Positions 22,401 through 33,818 of a DNA stretch of 54,039 bases are shown here, one piece after another. A program made the translations under genes and the position numbers. The stretch lies in contig SEYY01004880.1 in the NCBI GenBank assembly GCA_009176605.1, forward strand, positions 2,501 through 56,539. Reading direction: 5' to 3'. Numbering within the stretch: the first letter of the stretch is position 1; every line of letters starts with the position of its first letter. The DNA is from Armadillidium nasatum. Lineage: Eukaryota; Arthropoda; Malacostraca; Isopoda; Armadillidiidae. The notes below the pieces were generated by a model. That model was not told the DNA's origin. It did not search any database and saw nothing but the letters and a program-made list of their open reading frames with translations.

Positions 22401-22609
22401 GTTATCTAGCCGCTGATAGCTCTCACACCATGCGGAAACTAAATTTGGGTTCCTACCAACAAGGGATCATGATAGTAAAGGCTATGCAAGGTTCTCTTGC
22501 CATAGCCCGAAGTAGATTGAGGAGAGGACTGCGAAGGCAACCTTGTCGGTTAATGAAGTGCAGAGGGACGGACTGGGGGTTGTTCTCAGGAGCTCCCTTT
22601 GACCTCTAA
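19460..22609 (+). pseudogene. E6 (F2): R2-like protein of a second lineage, largely intact RT-endonuclease
   Basis: ATG 19460 gives MNRQRRGR...SVCGAC in frame 2, then a small deletion in the finger shifts to frame 3 (FASYAGMRVHYRRVH). Myb-like RWPASEVAALMHHE...RSLEAIKSRRK follows. An 11-C run at 19843-19853 shifts back to frame 2, open for about 900 codons. [49 protein letters not shown] at 21089 (Phe for Tyr). Thumb LRPQQKLWIVREKLIPS. Knuckle C-x3-C-x7-H-x4-C from 21998. Endonuclease RKPD (D 22184) and VVD (D 22226). Stop at 22609 lies past the stop used by E11 and E17 (equivalent 22551) because of one extra C near 22541. Of the F2 copies this is the best preserved. Confidence 0.93.
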
Positions 22610-23867
22610 AGCGTGAACGATTCAGGAGCGGCCGCGGCTTTGCCTGGCGTCGAAGTTCTCCCCGCTTGTAAGTGTTGGGGGGGGTTCTGGTACCCGGTGG
22701 AGGGTGTACCGATCTTCTGGCATCTCTAGGTTCTGGTCCTCGCGGGGGCATCTCGGGGCTGGCGGTTATGTGATGGCTGTCTGGCGGAACCAGGGGGAAA
22801 GTCTCGGGGGCGTGGTGTCGAATCCACGCCCTCCATGAGCGGAGCCTCCACCACTTAGGCGGGTGGACGCGGCGGGGGGCCGCGGGGAGGCGCTTGCGCT
22901 TCCCCGCGGTTTTTATTGCTGGTATCCTGGTGAGTCCGGACAGACAGGAGTGTGTTAAAGTCCCCAGGTGCTTTCGGGGGGAACCTGCCTGTCAGGCGTG
23001 GGAAGAACACTGCGCCTGGCTTCGGGGGTGTCGGTTGGGAGGTGCAATGCCCTTTGCCTGGGTGCGGGGATGCCCCCCTCCATGGACCGAGGGGGGGGGG
23101 ACCGCTCGGCCTTGGGATTGTTTGGCTGTCGCTCTGATTCGGAATCGTCGAGGGCTGGTGGTGGATGGGACTCTTCTTGGTCTCGAACTCTGCACGGATA
23201 AATGTCACGCATCCGGACGGGGCTTGCGCTGTCGGGTCTGTTGGTTCCAGAAGGGCCGGAACTCCTTGCGCCATTGGGCCAGCAACAGGATTCCGACGGG
23301 CCGGCACCCGTCTCACAATTCGAACGATCTTAGGCTGCGACCTTGCTTGTGCGTCTCGACCGCGGATTCTGGCGCGGACTGGGTAGCTTCCGTCCGGTGT
23401 GCCAGGTATTTCCCATCGGTTGATGTATGGGGCGTCCGAAGGTAACATCTGGTCTAGATCGGCGCCGATTGTCCTCGAGTCTCACAGACTCGGGGAAATC
23501 AGATAGTCTCCATGCTCTCACGGTCGTGGGGTAGACCCATGCACCGTATCAGTGCTAGGTCAAAGCTCGGCCTAAGTAGGGGGGTGACTCTGGCTGCGGG
23601 GCGGGGTGCGTGTCCACCTCCCCGACCGACCAACAATTCGCCAGGTCTGGAAGTCCCGCAGTCAGTCCCCGCCTCAAGGATGCCTCCAGCTTTACGACCA
23701 GCTGGTGCGTAGGACGGCGGGGGCGTTGGGGTGGGGAGCCCTGACGAACTAGTTGGAAGACGAGCGCAGAGGGTTACACGATGATGAAACACCACCTGGC
23801 ACTAGTGCTTGTGCCAGCTCCTAGGCTCGTTTTCGAGTCCATTGAGGTTGTGGAACTCTGAGAAATA
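22610..23867 (+). other. F2 3' UTR of E6, 1.26 kb, GC-rich
   Basis: Very long for an R2 3' UTR, G-rich, with runs of GGGGG. It aligns by eye with 50175-51463 (E17) nearly throughout and more loosely with 37558-38982 (E11). Landmarks: GGTGCTTTCGGGGGGAACC, GACGGGCCGGC, CTCGGGGAAATCAGAT, and a terminal hairpin CTGGCAC (23796-23802) / GTGCCAG (23811-23817) before AACTCTGAGAA. There is no poly(A). Small open frames occur here but are not kept between copies. Confidence 0.78.
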
Positions 23868-23879
23868 ATATGACTCTCT
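23868..23879 (+). repeat. Target junction E6/E7, tag type
   Basis: TATGACTCTCT-type target directly after the F2 CTCTGAGAAATAA end, then the tag at 23880. Confidence 0.8.
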
Positions 23880-25874
23880 CGCGATGATGCCTAAAATTGG
23901 AGGCCGCGTTAAAAGCAACGAAGCTCAATACCGCCAGGGGAGTAGATGGGATCTCTTTAAGAGATATACAATCTATGAGCCGTGAACATCTTCTTTATAT
24001 CTTAAATGGAATGTACGATTGGGCTCCGGAGGAGGTTTATAGGGGTAGATTAACGTTGATTCCCAAAATCAACAACCCCCAGGCCTTCGGAGATTTTAGG
24101 CCAATCTGCGTAATGCCTCTGGTGGTGAGGATTTTGCATAGAATATTGGCAAAACGCTTGACGATAGTGAAGCATCATGAATTCCAAGCTGGTTTTTCAG
24201 AAAATAGGTCAACATCGGAAAACATCTGGTTGCTTAATGCAATAATAAAGTCGGCAAGGTCGGGGGGCTCTTCTGCCTACCTGGCCTTGCTTGACTTTCA
24301 AAAAGCATTTGATTCTGTGTCTCATGTGGCGATGGTGGGCTTGCTATCAGATCTTGGTGTACCTCGTAAACTGGTAAATTATATAAACTCAGTTTACGAT
24401 CATGCAAGGCTCACCATAGGTGACGCTTGGTTTAAGCAGGAGAGGGGGGTCTTGCAAGGTGACCCTCTCCTTTTCTTTTTAACCTCGCGATGGATTACGT
24501 GTTGAAGGGTTTGGATAAGGAAATTGGAATTAAGTTCGATGATGCTTCAATAAACGCATTGGCTAAACAGGTTTGAAGAGAGGGCTGCATCCTTAGGTCT
24601 GACACTTGGTATCCGAAAGTGTATAACTTCGGGACTAAGATGGTTAGGTAAGCAAAAGAAAACCATCGCTGATGTAGTCCCTTTCTCGGTAGCAGGTGAA
24701 GAGCTCCCCACTATGAGGTGGGGGACCGAGTGTAAATACCTGGGAGTCTCCTTTTCTTTAGAGGGGACCACTAGATGGGCCGGGGCTCGTTTAAGAGAGG
24801 ACCTTAGACAGGTAGCGGCTGCTTATCTAAAGCCTCAACAAAAATTGATGCTTGTAAGATCATACCTTTTACCTAAGCACTACTACGCTCTTCAACATCA
24901 GAGACTGTCTTTAGGAGTCCTAAGGTCATTAGATGTTGCCTCGAGATCGGCCGTGAGAAAGATCTTACATCTCCCGGATGATACCCCGGTCCCCATGTTC
25001 CATGAACATCCAGGAGCTGGAGGGCTGGGGATTCCGGAGATGGAGACCACGATCTTGAGACTGAGGGAGAATATGAAAAATAAATTGGCTCTAGGAGGTG
25101 GCCTGTGGGGCTCGGTGTCTCTGACCATCGAGACACCGGCCTCGGCCCGTCCTCGTCTGGTGACAGACTTCTGTGACGGGTTGGGGCTGGCCGAGTCCTG
25201 CAGGCAGGGAGGTTGTCACTCCTGGATCAGGGGTGGCTCCTTGATGATGAAGGGAGCTACCTTTGTTGATGCCATCAAGATCAGGCTAGGAGTGCAGCAT
25301 ACTAAAGAGAGAGCGAATAGAGGTAGACCACACGAGATGCAAGATGTCCTGTGCGACTTGGGTTGTCCCAGGGTTTCCACCCTGGGACACATCCTACAAG
25401 AATGTCCGCACCTCGCCACGCACAGGACCGACCGGCATAATGCAGTGGCCGCAGTACTTCAGGCGGCTCTGGCCACCAGGGGCTGGGAAACCCTGTCGGA
25501 ACCCACCATCCCGACCCCGGCGGGGATTAGACGACCAGACCTGGTGGCTTGGAAAAATGAAATGGCGCTATTAATAGACACTTCCATCTGTTCTGACTCT
25601 TAATGCCGCAAGATTAAATGCGGCCTTCGATCTCAAAGTCAGATATTACGACCGTCCAGAGATCAGACGGCGGGTCTTGGATCGCTCTGGGGCAACAACG
25701 TTCGTGTGCTCTGCTCTAATTATGAATTGGAGGGGCGACTTATCCCCCCTAAGTCACAGGTTTCTCTCACGTTTTAAATTAACATCATCCATTGCCTTAA
25801 TGGAGATCAGAAATCTGGAGGGTTCAGCTAGGGCCCTCAGATTCTTTCGCGCGGCGTCTGGCCGGTGGGGTTAG
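23880..25874 (+). pseudogene. E7 (F1d): tag-led R2-like RT-endonuclease, catalytic YADD deleted
   Basis: Tag 23880-23895, then F1d RT from LEAALKATKLNTARG in frame 2. A 2-base loss in CTCTCT after GVLQGDPL (about 24467) truncates the frame. Near 24562 a deletion of several tens of bases removes YADD and the following ASSR block (INALA runs directly into NRFEERAA). From there frame 2 is open through LKPQQKLMLVRSYLLPK, knuckle CDLGC and RRPDLVAWKN to TAA at 25601, caused by one extra T in TCTTAATGCC. The end (SGATTF...SGRWG) is in frame 3. Without YADD this copy cannot encode an active RT. Confidence 0.91.
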
Positions 25875-26527
25875 CTCGGCTTATCGACCGTTAGGGCGGA
25901 AAGGGGTTGGAGTCTTCTGGCGAAGACTCCTGCCCACCGCGTACCCACCCGCGGTGTTTATGTACATAATATTGACGTTTAAAGTACGTGATTACTCACC
26001 ATCTTTGAGTTAGGGGGTGGAGAATAAAATTAATCTAAAGATATATCTGATTTATATTATTAACTCTTTATTTATTTATTTATTATATTTACTCAAAAGT
26101 TTATGTTATAAGATATTTATTTATAATACTAACACCAAAACTGTTTTCTCTGAAAATTCCTAACCAAACTATCTGGTTTAATTATATTATTAAATAATTT
26201 ATTTATATATTTATTCATTATATTTACTTATATAATTTATATTATAAAATTCATCTTCATTATGTGCATTTACTACTAACAAAATCACCCTCAGAGCCTT
26301 CAGCAAAAACATATGTCTTCAACATATGCCTCTATGGGCTTTCCTCCCCTCAGGAGGTTTTATGCCTGTTTCAATCTCCAACCCTCTTGAGTTCGGGTGG
26401 AAGAAAGTATACACGTGCCGGTGAAGATAACTCTCGGTAGTAGTGTAAAGTTAAGAATACACTGAGTTGGTGATGGGTCTTGGTGGGGAATATATATATA
26501 AAAAAAAAAAAAATAAAAAAAAAAATG
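25875..26527 (+). other. E7 3' UTR (F1d) and A-rich tail
   Basis: GAGTCTTC...GAAGACTC hairpin at about 25909, ACCGCG...CGCGGT hairpin, GACGTTTAAAG, an AT-rich block with AACCAAACTATCTGGTT (26162), GTGAAGATAA, and AGTGTA (26442-26447) / TACACT (26458-26463), then GGTGGGGAA and A-rich tail. Layout as in E5 and E18. Confidence 0.77.
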
Positions 26528-26542
26528 TAATTATGACTCTCT
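26528..26542 (+). repeat. Target junction E7/E8, tag type
   Basis: TAATTATGACTCTCT followed by the CGCGATGATG tag at 26543. Confidence 0.85.
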
Positions 26543-26644
26543 CGCGATGATGCCTAAAACCACAGCAAAAGTTGGTGCTGATACGTTCGTATCTTCTGCC
26601 AAAACATTATTACTCGCTGCAGCATCAGCGTCTGTCGATTATTA
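26543..26644 (+). other. E8 leader: tag plus F1d-like thumb fragment
   Basis: CGCGATGATGCC leads into a fragment coding LKPQQKLVLIRSYLLPK and HYYSLQHQRLSI (frame 1 from 26572), normally found after the RT. The first ~57 bases are shared with E15, E16, E17 and E18, which then diverge to other bodies. Here the fragment is longer and joins the N-terminal side of an F1b RT at ATTATTAGAGC. Confidence 0.82.
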
Positions 26645-28807
26645 GAGCGCAGTGGAGTGATTACTTCCAGGTCAATCCGGGGCTTGATCGGGTTCGAGAT
26701 GCGGACTCGCTGGCTGCTAATCAGGACCCAGAACAGCTAAGGGGTCTGGATGCTCCAATTACCACGATAGAGCTAGAGGCGGCTATTAAGAAGACAAGCC
26801 CCTCAACCGCCAGGGGGATGGATGGTATCTCTCTGGCGGATATTTTAGCTATGGACCGTCAGGACGTTTTGGAGGTGTTGAATGGGATATTCACCCTGGC
26901 CCCGGAGAACATTTTCAGGGGCAGAATCACGCTCATCCCGAAGAAAAACGAAACTTTACAGTTTGAGGATTTTCGACCTATTTGCATTATGCCGCTGGTG
27001 ATTCGTTTGCTCCATAGGGTGTTGGCCTCCAGGATGTCGGTGTTAAAAAATGACAAGTTCCAAGCGGGTTTCTGCGAGTAGAGAAGTACTTCGGAGAACG
27101 TGTGGCTCTTGAAGGGGGTGCTAAGTTCGGCAAGGCCCAGGAGATCATCAACTTACCTGGCCCTGCTGGACTTTCAGAAGGCCTTCGACTCGGTGGCCCA
27201 CCCTGCCTTGATTGGTATTCTATTTGATATAGGGATCCCGCCCAGACTCGTCGCTTACATACAACTGGTGTATAGGGCGACGAGATTAACATTGGGTGAG
27301 GATTGGTTCGCGCAGGGGAGAGGTGTCCTTCAGGGAGACCCTCTCTCTGCTTTGTTATTTAATATAATGATTGACTACGTCCTGGAGGGGCTCAACAGGG
27401 ATGTTGGTATTGACTATGGTGGTGAAAAGGTGTGTGCAGTGGCGTATGCTGATGACGTGGTCATCATGGCGTCCTCTAGGATCGGGCTTACCGACTCCTT
27501 GAATAGATTTGTGGAAAGAGCAACCAGGGTCGGCTTAGTCCTGGGCATTCCCAAATGTGTTACTGCGGGTTTGCGCTGGCTGGGCCGAGAGAAGAAAATT
27601 ATAGGTGATATGACCCCCTTTTCCATTCAAGGGGAGTTGATTCCGCCCTCTCTTGGGCTGGGCTTTCAAAGTATTTGGGTGTAGAGTTCGGTCTGGGGGG
27701 CCCAACGAAGCGGGTTGGAGCGAAGACAGTGGAGGACCTCCGGAAGCTCTCGGCGGCGTATCTGAAGCCTCAGCAGAAGATGTTGCTGCTGAGGGCTTAT
27801 TTGCTGCCGAAATGCTATTACCATCTAATGCACCAGAAGGTCTCCCTTGGGGCTCTGAGGGGGATTGACCGCGCAGTGCGAGCATCGGTTAGGAAGGTTC
27901 TCCACCTCCCGGTGGACACCCCGGTTCCAATGTTTCACCTCCATCCTGGAGACGGCGGGCTGGGGGTCCCAGAATTGGAGCAGGTCATCCCGAAGCTGCG
28001 GGAAAAACTTCGGCTGGAGGCCAGGGGTGGTGTCTGGGGGGCTGTCGCGCGGGGCGTTCATGTTCCGGTCTCGGGTCGTCAGCGCAGGTCTCTGGTGACA
28101 GAGTTCTGTGATGGCCTGGGGCTGGGCGAGTCACGCCGGCAGCCTGGATGCCATTCTTGGTTGAGTGACGGTTCCATGATGATGCATGGTTCAACGTATG
28201 TGGAAGCTGTAAAGATCCGGTTGGGTGTGTCACATACGAAAGAGAGAGCAGTTAGAGGTAGGCCTCATGTCCTGCAGGACAAACAATGCGATCTTGGGTG
28301 TCCAAGGGTTGAGTCCCTTGGGCACATGCTGCAGGAGTGTCCGGCCGTGGCCCCCTTAGAACAACACGGCATGACGCGGTTAATGACGCGCTGGGGGCCG
28401 CGCTGGAAGGAAAAGGATATAATACCTTGATTGAGCCAACTATTCCCACTGAGGCGGGCATCCGCAGGCCGGATTTGGTGTTTTGGAACAGGGAGCGAGC
28501 TTGGGTAGTGAATACTACGATTGCCGCAGACGCCCATGGTGCTAATATGGTGGTTGTTTACAACAGGAAATGTGCCTATTATAACACACCCGATATCAAG
28601 AATTGGGTGTCCTTTAGATCGGGGAAAGAGATGGTGACTTTTGGTGCAATGGTTATGAATTGGCGTGGAGACCTATGTTCGAGGTCCTTGACTCTTCTTC
28701 GGGAGCTCGGAGTGGCGAGGTCTATCAAGCTTCTTGAAGTCAGGAATTTGGAGGGTTCTGCAAGAATTCTCCGGTCCTTCCGTGCCGAGTCGGGCCGCTG
28801 GGGGTGA
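26572..28807 (+). pseudogene. E8 (F1b): thumb fragment fused in frame ahead of an R2-like RT-endonuclease
   Basis: After the out-of-place thumb piece, the frame continues directly into RAQWSDYFQVNPGL and STARGMDGISL. TAG at 27079-27081 interrupts FQAGFCE*RSTSEN. The same frame then runs through LLDFQKAFDSVAH, GVLQGDPLSALLF and YADD (27445). An indel near 27645 moves to frame 3 (thumb, knuckle CDLGC...HMLQEC), and another near 28360 to frame 2 for the endonuclease. There RRPDLVFW is kept but the second acidic residue is Asn (VVNTT, AAT for GAT near 28511), which should abolish cleavage. Ends ESGRWG at 28807. Confidence 0.9.
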
Positions 28808-29492
28808 GACTCAGCTATCTGCCATGTAGTGGCGGACAGGGGTTGGGAGCCTTCTAGCGGAAGACTCCCGCCCGCCACGAACCCGCCCGTGGTGTTTATT
28901 TCTCTGCGCTCGTTTGACGTTTAAGGGAGCTTGTTACCTGGGCCCCTAGAGCTGGAGGGGTTGTCGCCTCATATGGCGCTGATGATGAGAGCCATCAATA
29001 CTTCAAACCCAGTTTATTGTTTATTTTATTAATTTCTTATTTATTTATTTGTTCATTGACATTTTACGCATCTGATTATTTTATAGAATTCATCCTGGGT
29101 TGAAGCTTGCAAATGATCAATAGCTTAAAACCACTGCCACAATATTTGGCTTATTTATTAATTTCTTTATTCATTTATTATTTATCTCATATATTGCTTA
29201 TTCTATTATATTATGTGTTTGTTTATCAGAATTATGTGCATCTAGTAGTACTAACACATGTAATTAGTTTCATCTGGCTTTTCTCACTGAGTTTTTGCGC
29301 CGCTCCTTACGGGCTTCCACAACAATGCGCAATTGGCGCTGCGTGGGGTCGGCTCCCGCCCCGACGGTTCGGAGCAGGGTATCCTGCTCCTAGTGAAGAT
29401 TTATTTGGGTAGTGATTGTAGATTAAGACTACAATCGTAGTGGTGTTGGGTTAAGTAGTGTAGAGGCGGGGAATTTATATAAAAAATCAAAA
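28808..29492 (+). other. E8 3' UTR (F1b)
   Basis: GGACAGGGGTTGGGAG, CCACGAACC...CGTGG hairpin, GACGTTTAAGGGAGC (28915), AT-rich middle, CTAGTGAAGAT, GATTGTAG (29414-29421) / CTACAATC (29429-29436), GGCGGGGAA and a short A-rich tail. Closely related to the E2 and E10 3' UTRs. Confidence 0.77.
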
Positions 29493-29608
29493 ATTATGAC
29501 TCTCTTAGGCGGGAGTAGAGTAGAGTAGAGGCGGGGAATATATATTCAAAAATTCAAAAATGTAATTATGACTCTCTTAGGCGGGAGTAACTATGACTCT
29601 GATAGGTG
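29493..29608 (+). repeat. Junction with 3'-end stub before E9
   Basis: ATTATGACTCTCTTA, then GGCGGGAGTA joined directly to GAGTAGAGTAGAGGCGGGGA, i.e. only the last ~60 bases of an F1b element including its tail. TAATTATGACTCTCTTA follows (29572-29579/80), then a new 28S-type start (29580) ending GACTCTGATAGG. The same compound arrangement recurs at 31461-31566. Confidence 0.83.
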
Positions 29609-29637
29609 TGTCTTGATTTTCTTGTTTTACTTGAATT

Positions 29638-31153
29638 TTGGGGGAAGGGTGGTTTGAACAGGGTAGGGGGGTCTTACAGGGTGGCCCTCTGTCTCCTATC
29701 CTGTTCAACCTTATGATTGATTACATCCTCATAGGTTTAAACATACATCTAGGTGTGAGTATCAACAACAAGAAGGTGAATGCACTGGCCTACGCGGATG
29801 ATCTGATCCTCGTGGCGTCCTCAAGAGAAGGACTTGAAACAAATTTAAACATCCTAGCAGAAAGATTAGGGTTGAGATTAGGTTTGAACAAGTGCGGAAC
29901 GATAGGTAAGGAATGGCTTGGGCACTCCAAGAAAGTCCTAGGGGATTATAGGCCATTCAGGCTCAATGGGCAGGAATTGCCTGTGATCCCCTGGGACGGA
30001 GTGTATAAGTATCTCGGTGTCGAGATGGGGGGATCCGGAACTAGAGCTTGGCTGGGCGCGGCTTTCCTTGACACCCTAAACAAGATTGCGGGGGCCTCTT
30101 TGAAACCGCAGCAGAAAATGCTCTTGTTAAGAGTATATCTGCTGCCAAAATATTTCTACACCTTAGTCCATCGGCGGGTCACAATGGGCCTTCTTCGGAA
30201 CTTGGATAGAGCGGTACGGGCGGCAGTTAGGAAAATCCTTCACCTGCCTTCCGACACGCCCGTGCCCATGTTCCATCAACATCCAGGCGAGGGAGGTCTG
30301 GCGGTGACTCAACTGTGTGAAAAGGTCCCTGCACTTCTTGGGGGAATTAGAGGACGACTTCGTGCCAGAGGCGGCTTTTGGGACTTGGTAGCTGATTCCA
30401 TCAAAGTCCCAAGCTCAAGAGTCGTCAGATTGGATAAGGTTACGGACTTTTGTGATGGGCGCGGCCTGGAGGAGGCTCAAAAGCAACCAGCCTGTTATAA
30501 ATGGATGCTTGACGGAACTCAGCTCATGAAAGGGGCTGAGTTCGTCGAAGCGGTTAAAATCAGGTTAGGGGCTGGTTGCCACAAAAGAGCGGTCATCTAG
30601 AGGAAGGGCTAGAGATTTGGCTGAAATCTCTTGTGACCTAGGTTGTGGAAGAGTAGAAAACCTGGGTCATATCCTAAAGGAGTGCCCTCACACATCTCGG
30701 CACCGAGTGCTTAGGCACGATGGAGTGAATAAGGCATTCAAAGAAGCGTTAGAAAGGAAAGGGTACATCTCCATCCTTGAGCCTACCATCGCTACAGCGG
30801 AGGGCATCAGACGTCCTGACCTAGTCTTCTGGCGTCAGGATAGGGCGTATGTCGTAGATACAACGATATGCGCCGATGCCCACGCTGCAAGGATGGAGGC
30901 AGTGTATCAACTAAAAGTAGACTACTATAATAAGGAGGAGATTGCATCTTGGGTCCGTGTCACTTCAGGTACTGGTCAGGTCTTCACTGAAGCCCTGGTC
31001 ATGAACTGGAGGGGTGACACGGCCCCGAGATCCCATCGCTTCCTTAAATCTCTCGGACTTTTAGGTATCATCAAACTACTAGAGCTGAAGAACTTGGAAG
31101 GATCGGTCCGGATACTACGCTTCTTCAAACAAGGGGCAGGAAACTGGGGGTGA
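29638..31153 (+). pseudogene. E9 (F1c): R2-like RT core (5' truncated) and endonuclease
   Basis: A ~40-base non-coding leader (GATAGGTGTGTCTTG...) is fused to the RT at LGEGWFEQGRGVLQG. The next motif reads GGPLSP instead of GDPLSP. YADD at 29791. An in-frame 4-residue gap relative to E3 occurs at LAERLGL. An extra G in GGGG near 30568 breaks the frame, giving TAG at 30598. Frame 2 then carries knuckle CDLGC...HILKEC, RRPDLVFW, VVDTTICADA and GAGNWG. Nearly identical to E3 over the shared part; it keeps the Cys codon that is TGA in E3. Confidence 0.91.
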
Positions 31154-31460
31154 AGTCCCGGTCTGTGTGGAAGGGGCCAGAGTGACATCAGCGAGTTACT
31201 CTCCGCCCGCCCAGCACCTATCCCTGGGTGTCCTTGGTTCCGTTTTGTAGAGTAGGGGACCCTCGGCTGCCTGGAGATGGCAGAGGTTGGGCCCCCCAAA
31301 CTTACTGGTGCAACGAAGAAAATGGAGAGAAAACTTTTGGTCCACACTTCTGTCATCAAAGGGTAAGTTGGGGGTCTTTTTGTAAAGAGTATTTGTATGA
31401 TTTATTTTGTAGTTAGTATTGTAATTGGTAGGGAATATAATAATAATAATAAAAAAAAAA
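31154..31460 (+). other. E9 3' UTR (F1c)
   Basis: Same short F1c layout as E3: GAGTTACTCTCCGCCCGCC, CCTATCCCTGGGTGTCC, TAGAGTAGGGGACCC, ending in AATAATAAT and ten A. Confidence 0.78.
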
Positions 31461-31566
31461 TATGACTCTCTTAGGCGGGAGTAGAGTAGAGTAGAAGCGG
31501 GGAATATATATTCAAAAATTCAAAAATGTAATTATGACTCTCTTAGGCGGGAGTAACTATGACTCT
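31461..31566 (+). repeat. Junction with 3'-end stub before E10
   Basis: TATGACTCTCTTA, GGCGGGAGTA joined to GAGTAGAGTAGAAGCGGGGA and its tail, TAATTATGACTCTCTTA (31529-31545), then a 28S-type start at 31546 ending GACTCTGATAGG. Base for base almost the same as 29501-29608. Confidence 0.84.
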
Positions 31567-31610
31567 GATAGGTGTGTCTTGATTTTCTTGTTTTACTTGA
31601 ATTTTGAGGG

Positions 31611-33818
31611 GTGCCTCCAAAGATTCAAAACATCTATGCTAAAGACAAGGCAGAAGCCTTAAAGTATATTGTAGACAGAAACAATTATGTAGAAAGGTCC
31701 TTTCCCTCTCCGGAGGTGAGGAGAGAATGGCGTGAATATTTTGAGGTGGATCCTGGACTGGGCCGGGTCCATGATGCCGAGGTCATGGCTGAGGGTCAGG
31801 ATCTGGCGCGGTTGCTCAGTTTGGACGGTCCCATAACAGCGGAAGAGTTAGAGGCGTCGATTAATAACACTAGCCCCTCGACCGCCAGGGGGTTGGATGG
31901 CATCTCTCTGGCGGATGTTAAAGCCATGAACCGAGACCTTTTACAGGTTTTGAATGGTATGCTAAATTTGGCCCCTTATAACATCTATAGAGGTAGAGTC
32001 ACCTTGATTCCGAAATAGAATGCTCCGGTGCTGTTCGGGGACTTCCGTCCCATATGTGTAATGCCGCTCATAGTAAGGTTACTTCACAGGATACTGGCGT
32101 CAAGACTGTCAATCATCAAACACAATAAATTCCAGGCTGGTTTTAGGGAGAACAGAGGCACGTCTGAAAATGTCTGGCTTCTCAGGGGGGTGCTAAGTTC
32201 GGCAGGCCCCAGGAAATCGTCAACTTACCTGGCCCTGCTGGACTTTCGTAAAGCCTTCGATTCTGTGGCGCACCCAGCCTTGATTGGCCTTCTTTATGAC
32301 ATGGGAATTCCGCCGAGGCTGGTCGGTTACATACAGTTGGTGTATGGAGCTACTGAACTGAATTTAGGGGATGGTTGGTTTAGGCAGGGTAGGGGGGTCC
32401 TTCAAGGGGATCCCCTCTCCCCTTTGCTTTTCAACATCATAATAGATTACATCTTGAGTGGATTGGACCCAGGTATCGGAGTCGAGTTTGGAGGAGAGAT
32501 GGTGGGAGCGGTAGCATATGCGGACGATGTGGTCCTTCTTGCCTCCTCTAGAGAGGGCCTGAATGATTCTATCAACAATTTGTGGAGCGAGCGGCAAGAG
32601 TTGGTCTTACTTTGGGGATCACAAAGTGTGTCACTGCAGGCTTACGCTGGTTGGGCCGTGAAAAGGTTATAGGGGACATGAATCCCTTTGAAGTGGCTGG
32701 GGAGCGTATTCCGACCCTTACCTGGGCGGGTCTGTGTAAATATCTAGGAGCCGAGTTTGGCTTGAGGGGCCCAACGAAATGGGCAGGTGCGCGAATGGTG
32801 GAGGACTTGCGAAAGCTCTCAGCAGCCTATCTAAAACCTCAGCAAAAAATGATGCTGCTGAGGGCTTATTTGATACCGCGCAGCTATTATCATCTGCTGC
32901 ATCAGAAAGTGTCTCTGGGTGCGCTCAGAGGAATTGAGAGCCATAAGGGCTTAGGTAAGAAAGATCCTCCACCTGCCGGGGGACACCCCGGTCCCCATGT
33001 TTCACCACCATCCAGGAGACGGGGGACTGGGGGTCCCTGAGCTTGAGGTGGTCCTCCCTAAGTTGCGGGAGAAGCTGCGGCTTCGGTAAGAGGCAAGAGG
33101 TGGCATCTGGGAAGTAGTCGCGCGGGGGGTTCAGGTCCCGGTCTCGGGTCGTCAAAGAAGACTTCAGGTGACAGAGTTCTGCGACGGCCTGGGGGAGGGT
33201 GAATCCCGCCGGCAGCCCGGGTGTCACTCGTGGATAAGTGATGGAACCATGCTCATGCATGGTTCCAATTTTGTTGAGGCGATTAAGATCCGCCTGGGAG
33301 TGGTGAACACCAGAGAGAGAGCGATAAGAGGGAGGCCACGCGTCCTGCAGGAAAAAGTTTGTGATCTGGGATGCCCTAGGGTGGAATCCCTGGGGCACAT
33401 CCTGCAAGAGTGTCCGGCTGTAGCGCCCCTAAGATCTCAAAGGCACTATGCAGTAAACCGCACGCTAAGTACGGCATTGGAGGGAGCCGGCTTTGAGGTA
33501 TTGATAGAACCAACGATTCCCACGGAGGCGGGAATCCGCAGACCAGACATTGTGGCGTGGAATAATCAGAAGGCTTGGATCATCGATACTACAATTGCTG
33601 CTGATGCCAACGGAGCGAATATGTCAATGGTTTTTAACCGCAAATGTGCGTACTATGATACGAGAGATATCAGACATTGGGTCAGTACACGGACGGCAAG
33701 AGACGAGGTACATGTTTCGGCGTTGGTTATGAACTGGAGGGAAGACATGTGCCCGAGATCATTGTCTCTGCTTAGAGCCCTTGGGGTGGTCCGCTCAGTC
33801 AAGTTTTGTGTTTACTAA
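31611..33818 (+). pseudogene. E10 (F1b): R2-like RT-endonuclease, 5' truncated, C-terminus lost
   Basis: The E9-type leader (GATAGGTGTG...GAATTTTG) joins an F1b protein at KIQNIYAKDKAEALKYI. Frame 3: STARGLDGISL, then TAG at 32016-32018 (AAG to TAG in PKK), FRPICVMPL, FQAGF, LLDFRKAFDSVAH, GVLQGDPLSPLLF, YADD 32517. Frameshift near 32580 to frame 2 (thumb LKPQQKMMLLRAYLIP), another near 32940, and TAA near 33088. Frame 3 again from 33091 with CDLGC...HILQEC, RRPDIVAW and IIDTT. At about 33806 a deletion removes the last ~25 codons and the first part of the 3' UTR, so the frame ends in FCVY. Confidence 0.9.

Noticed and set aside
22855..23448. 197-codon minus-strand ORF, and overlapping plus-strand ORFs, in the F2 3' UTR
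   Set aside because: Composition is driven by GC-rich sequence, and the frames are not kept in the E11 and E17 copies.
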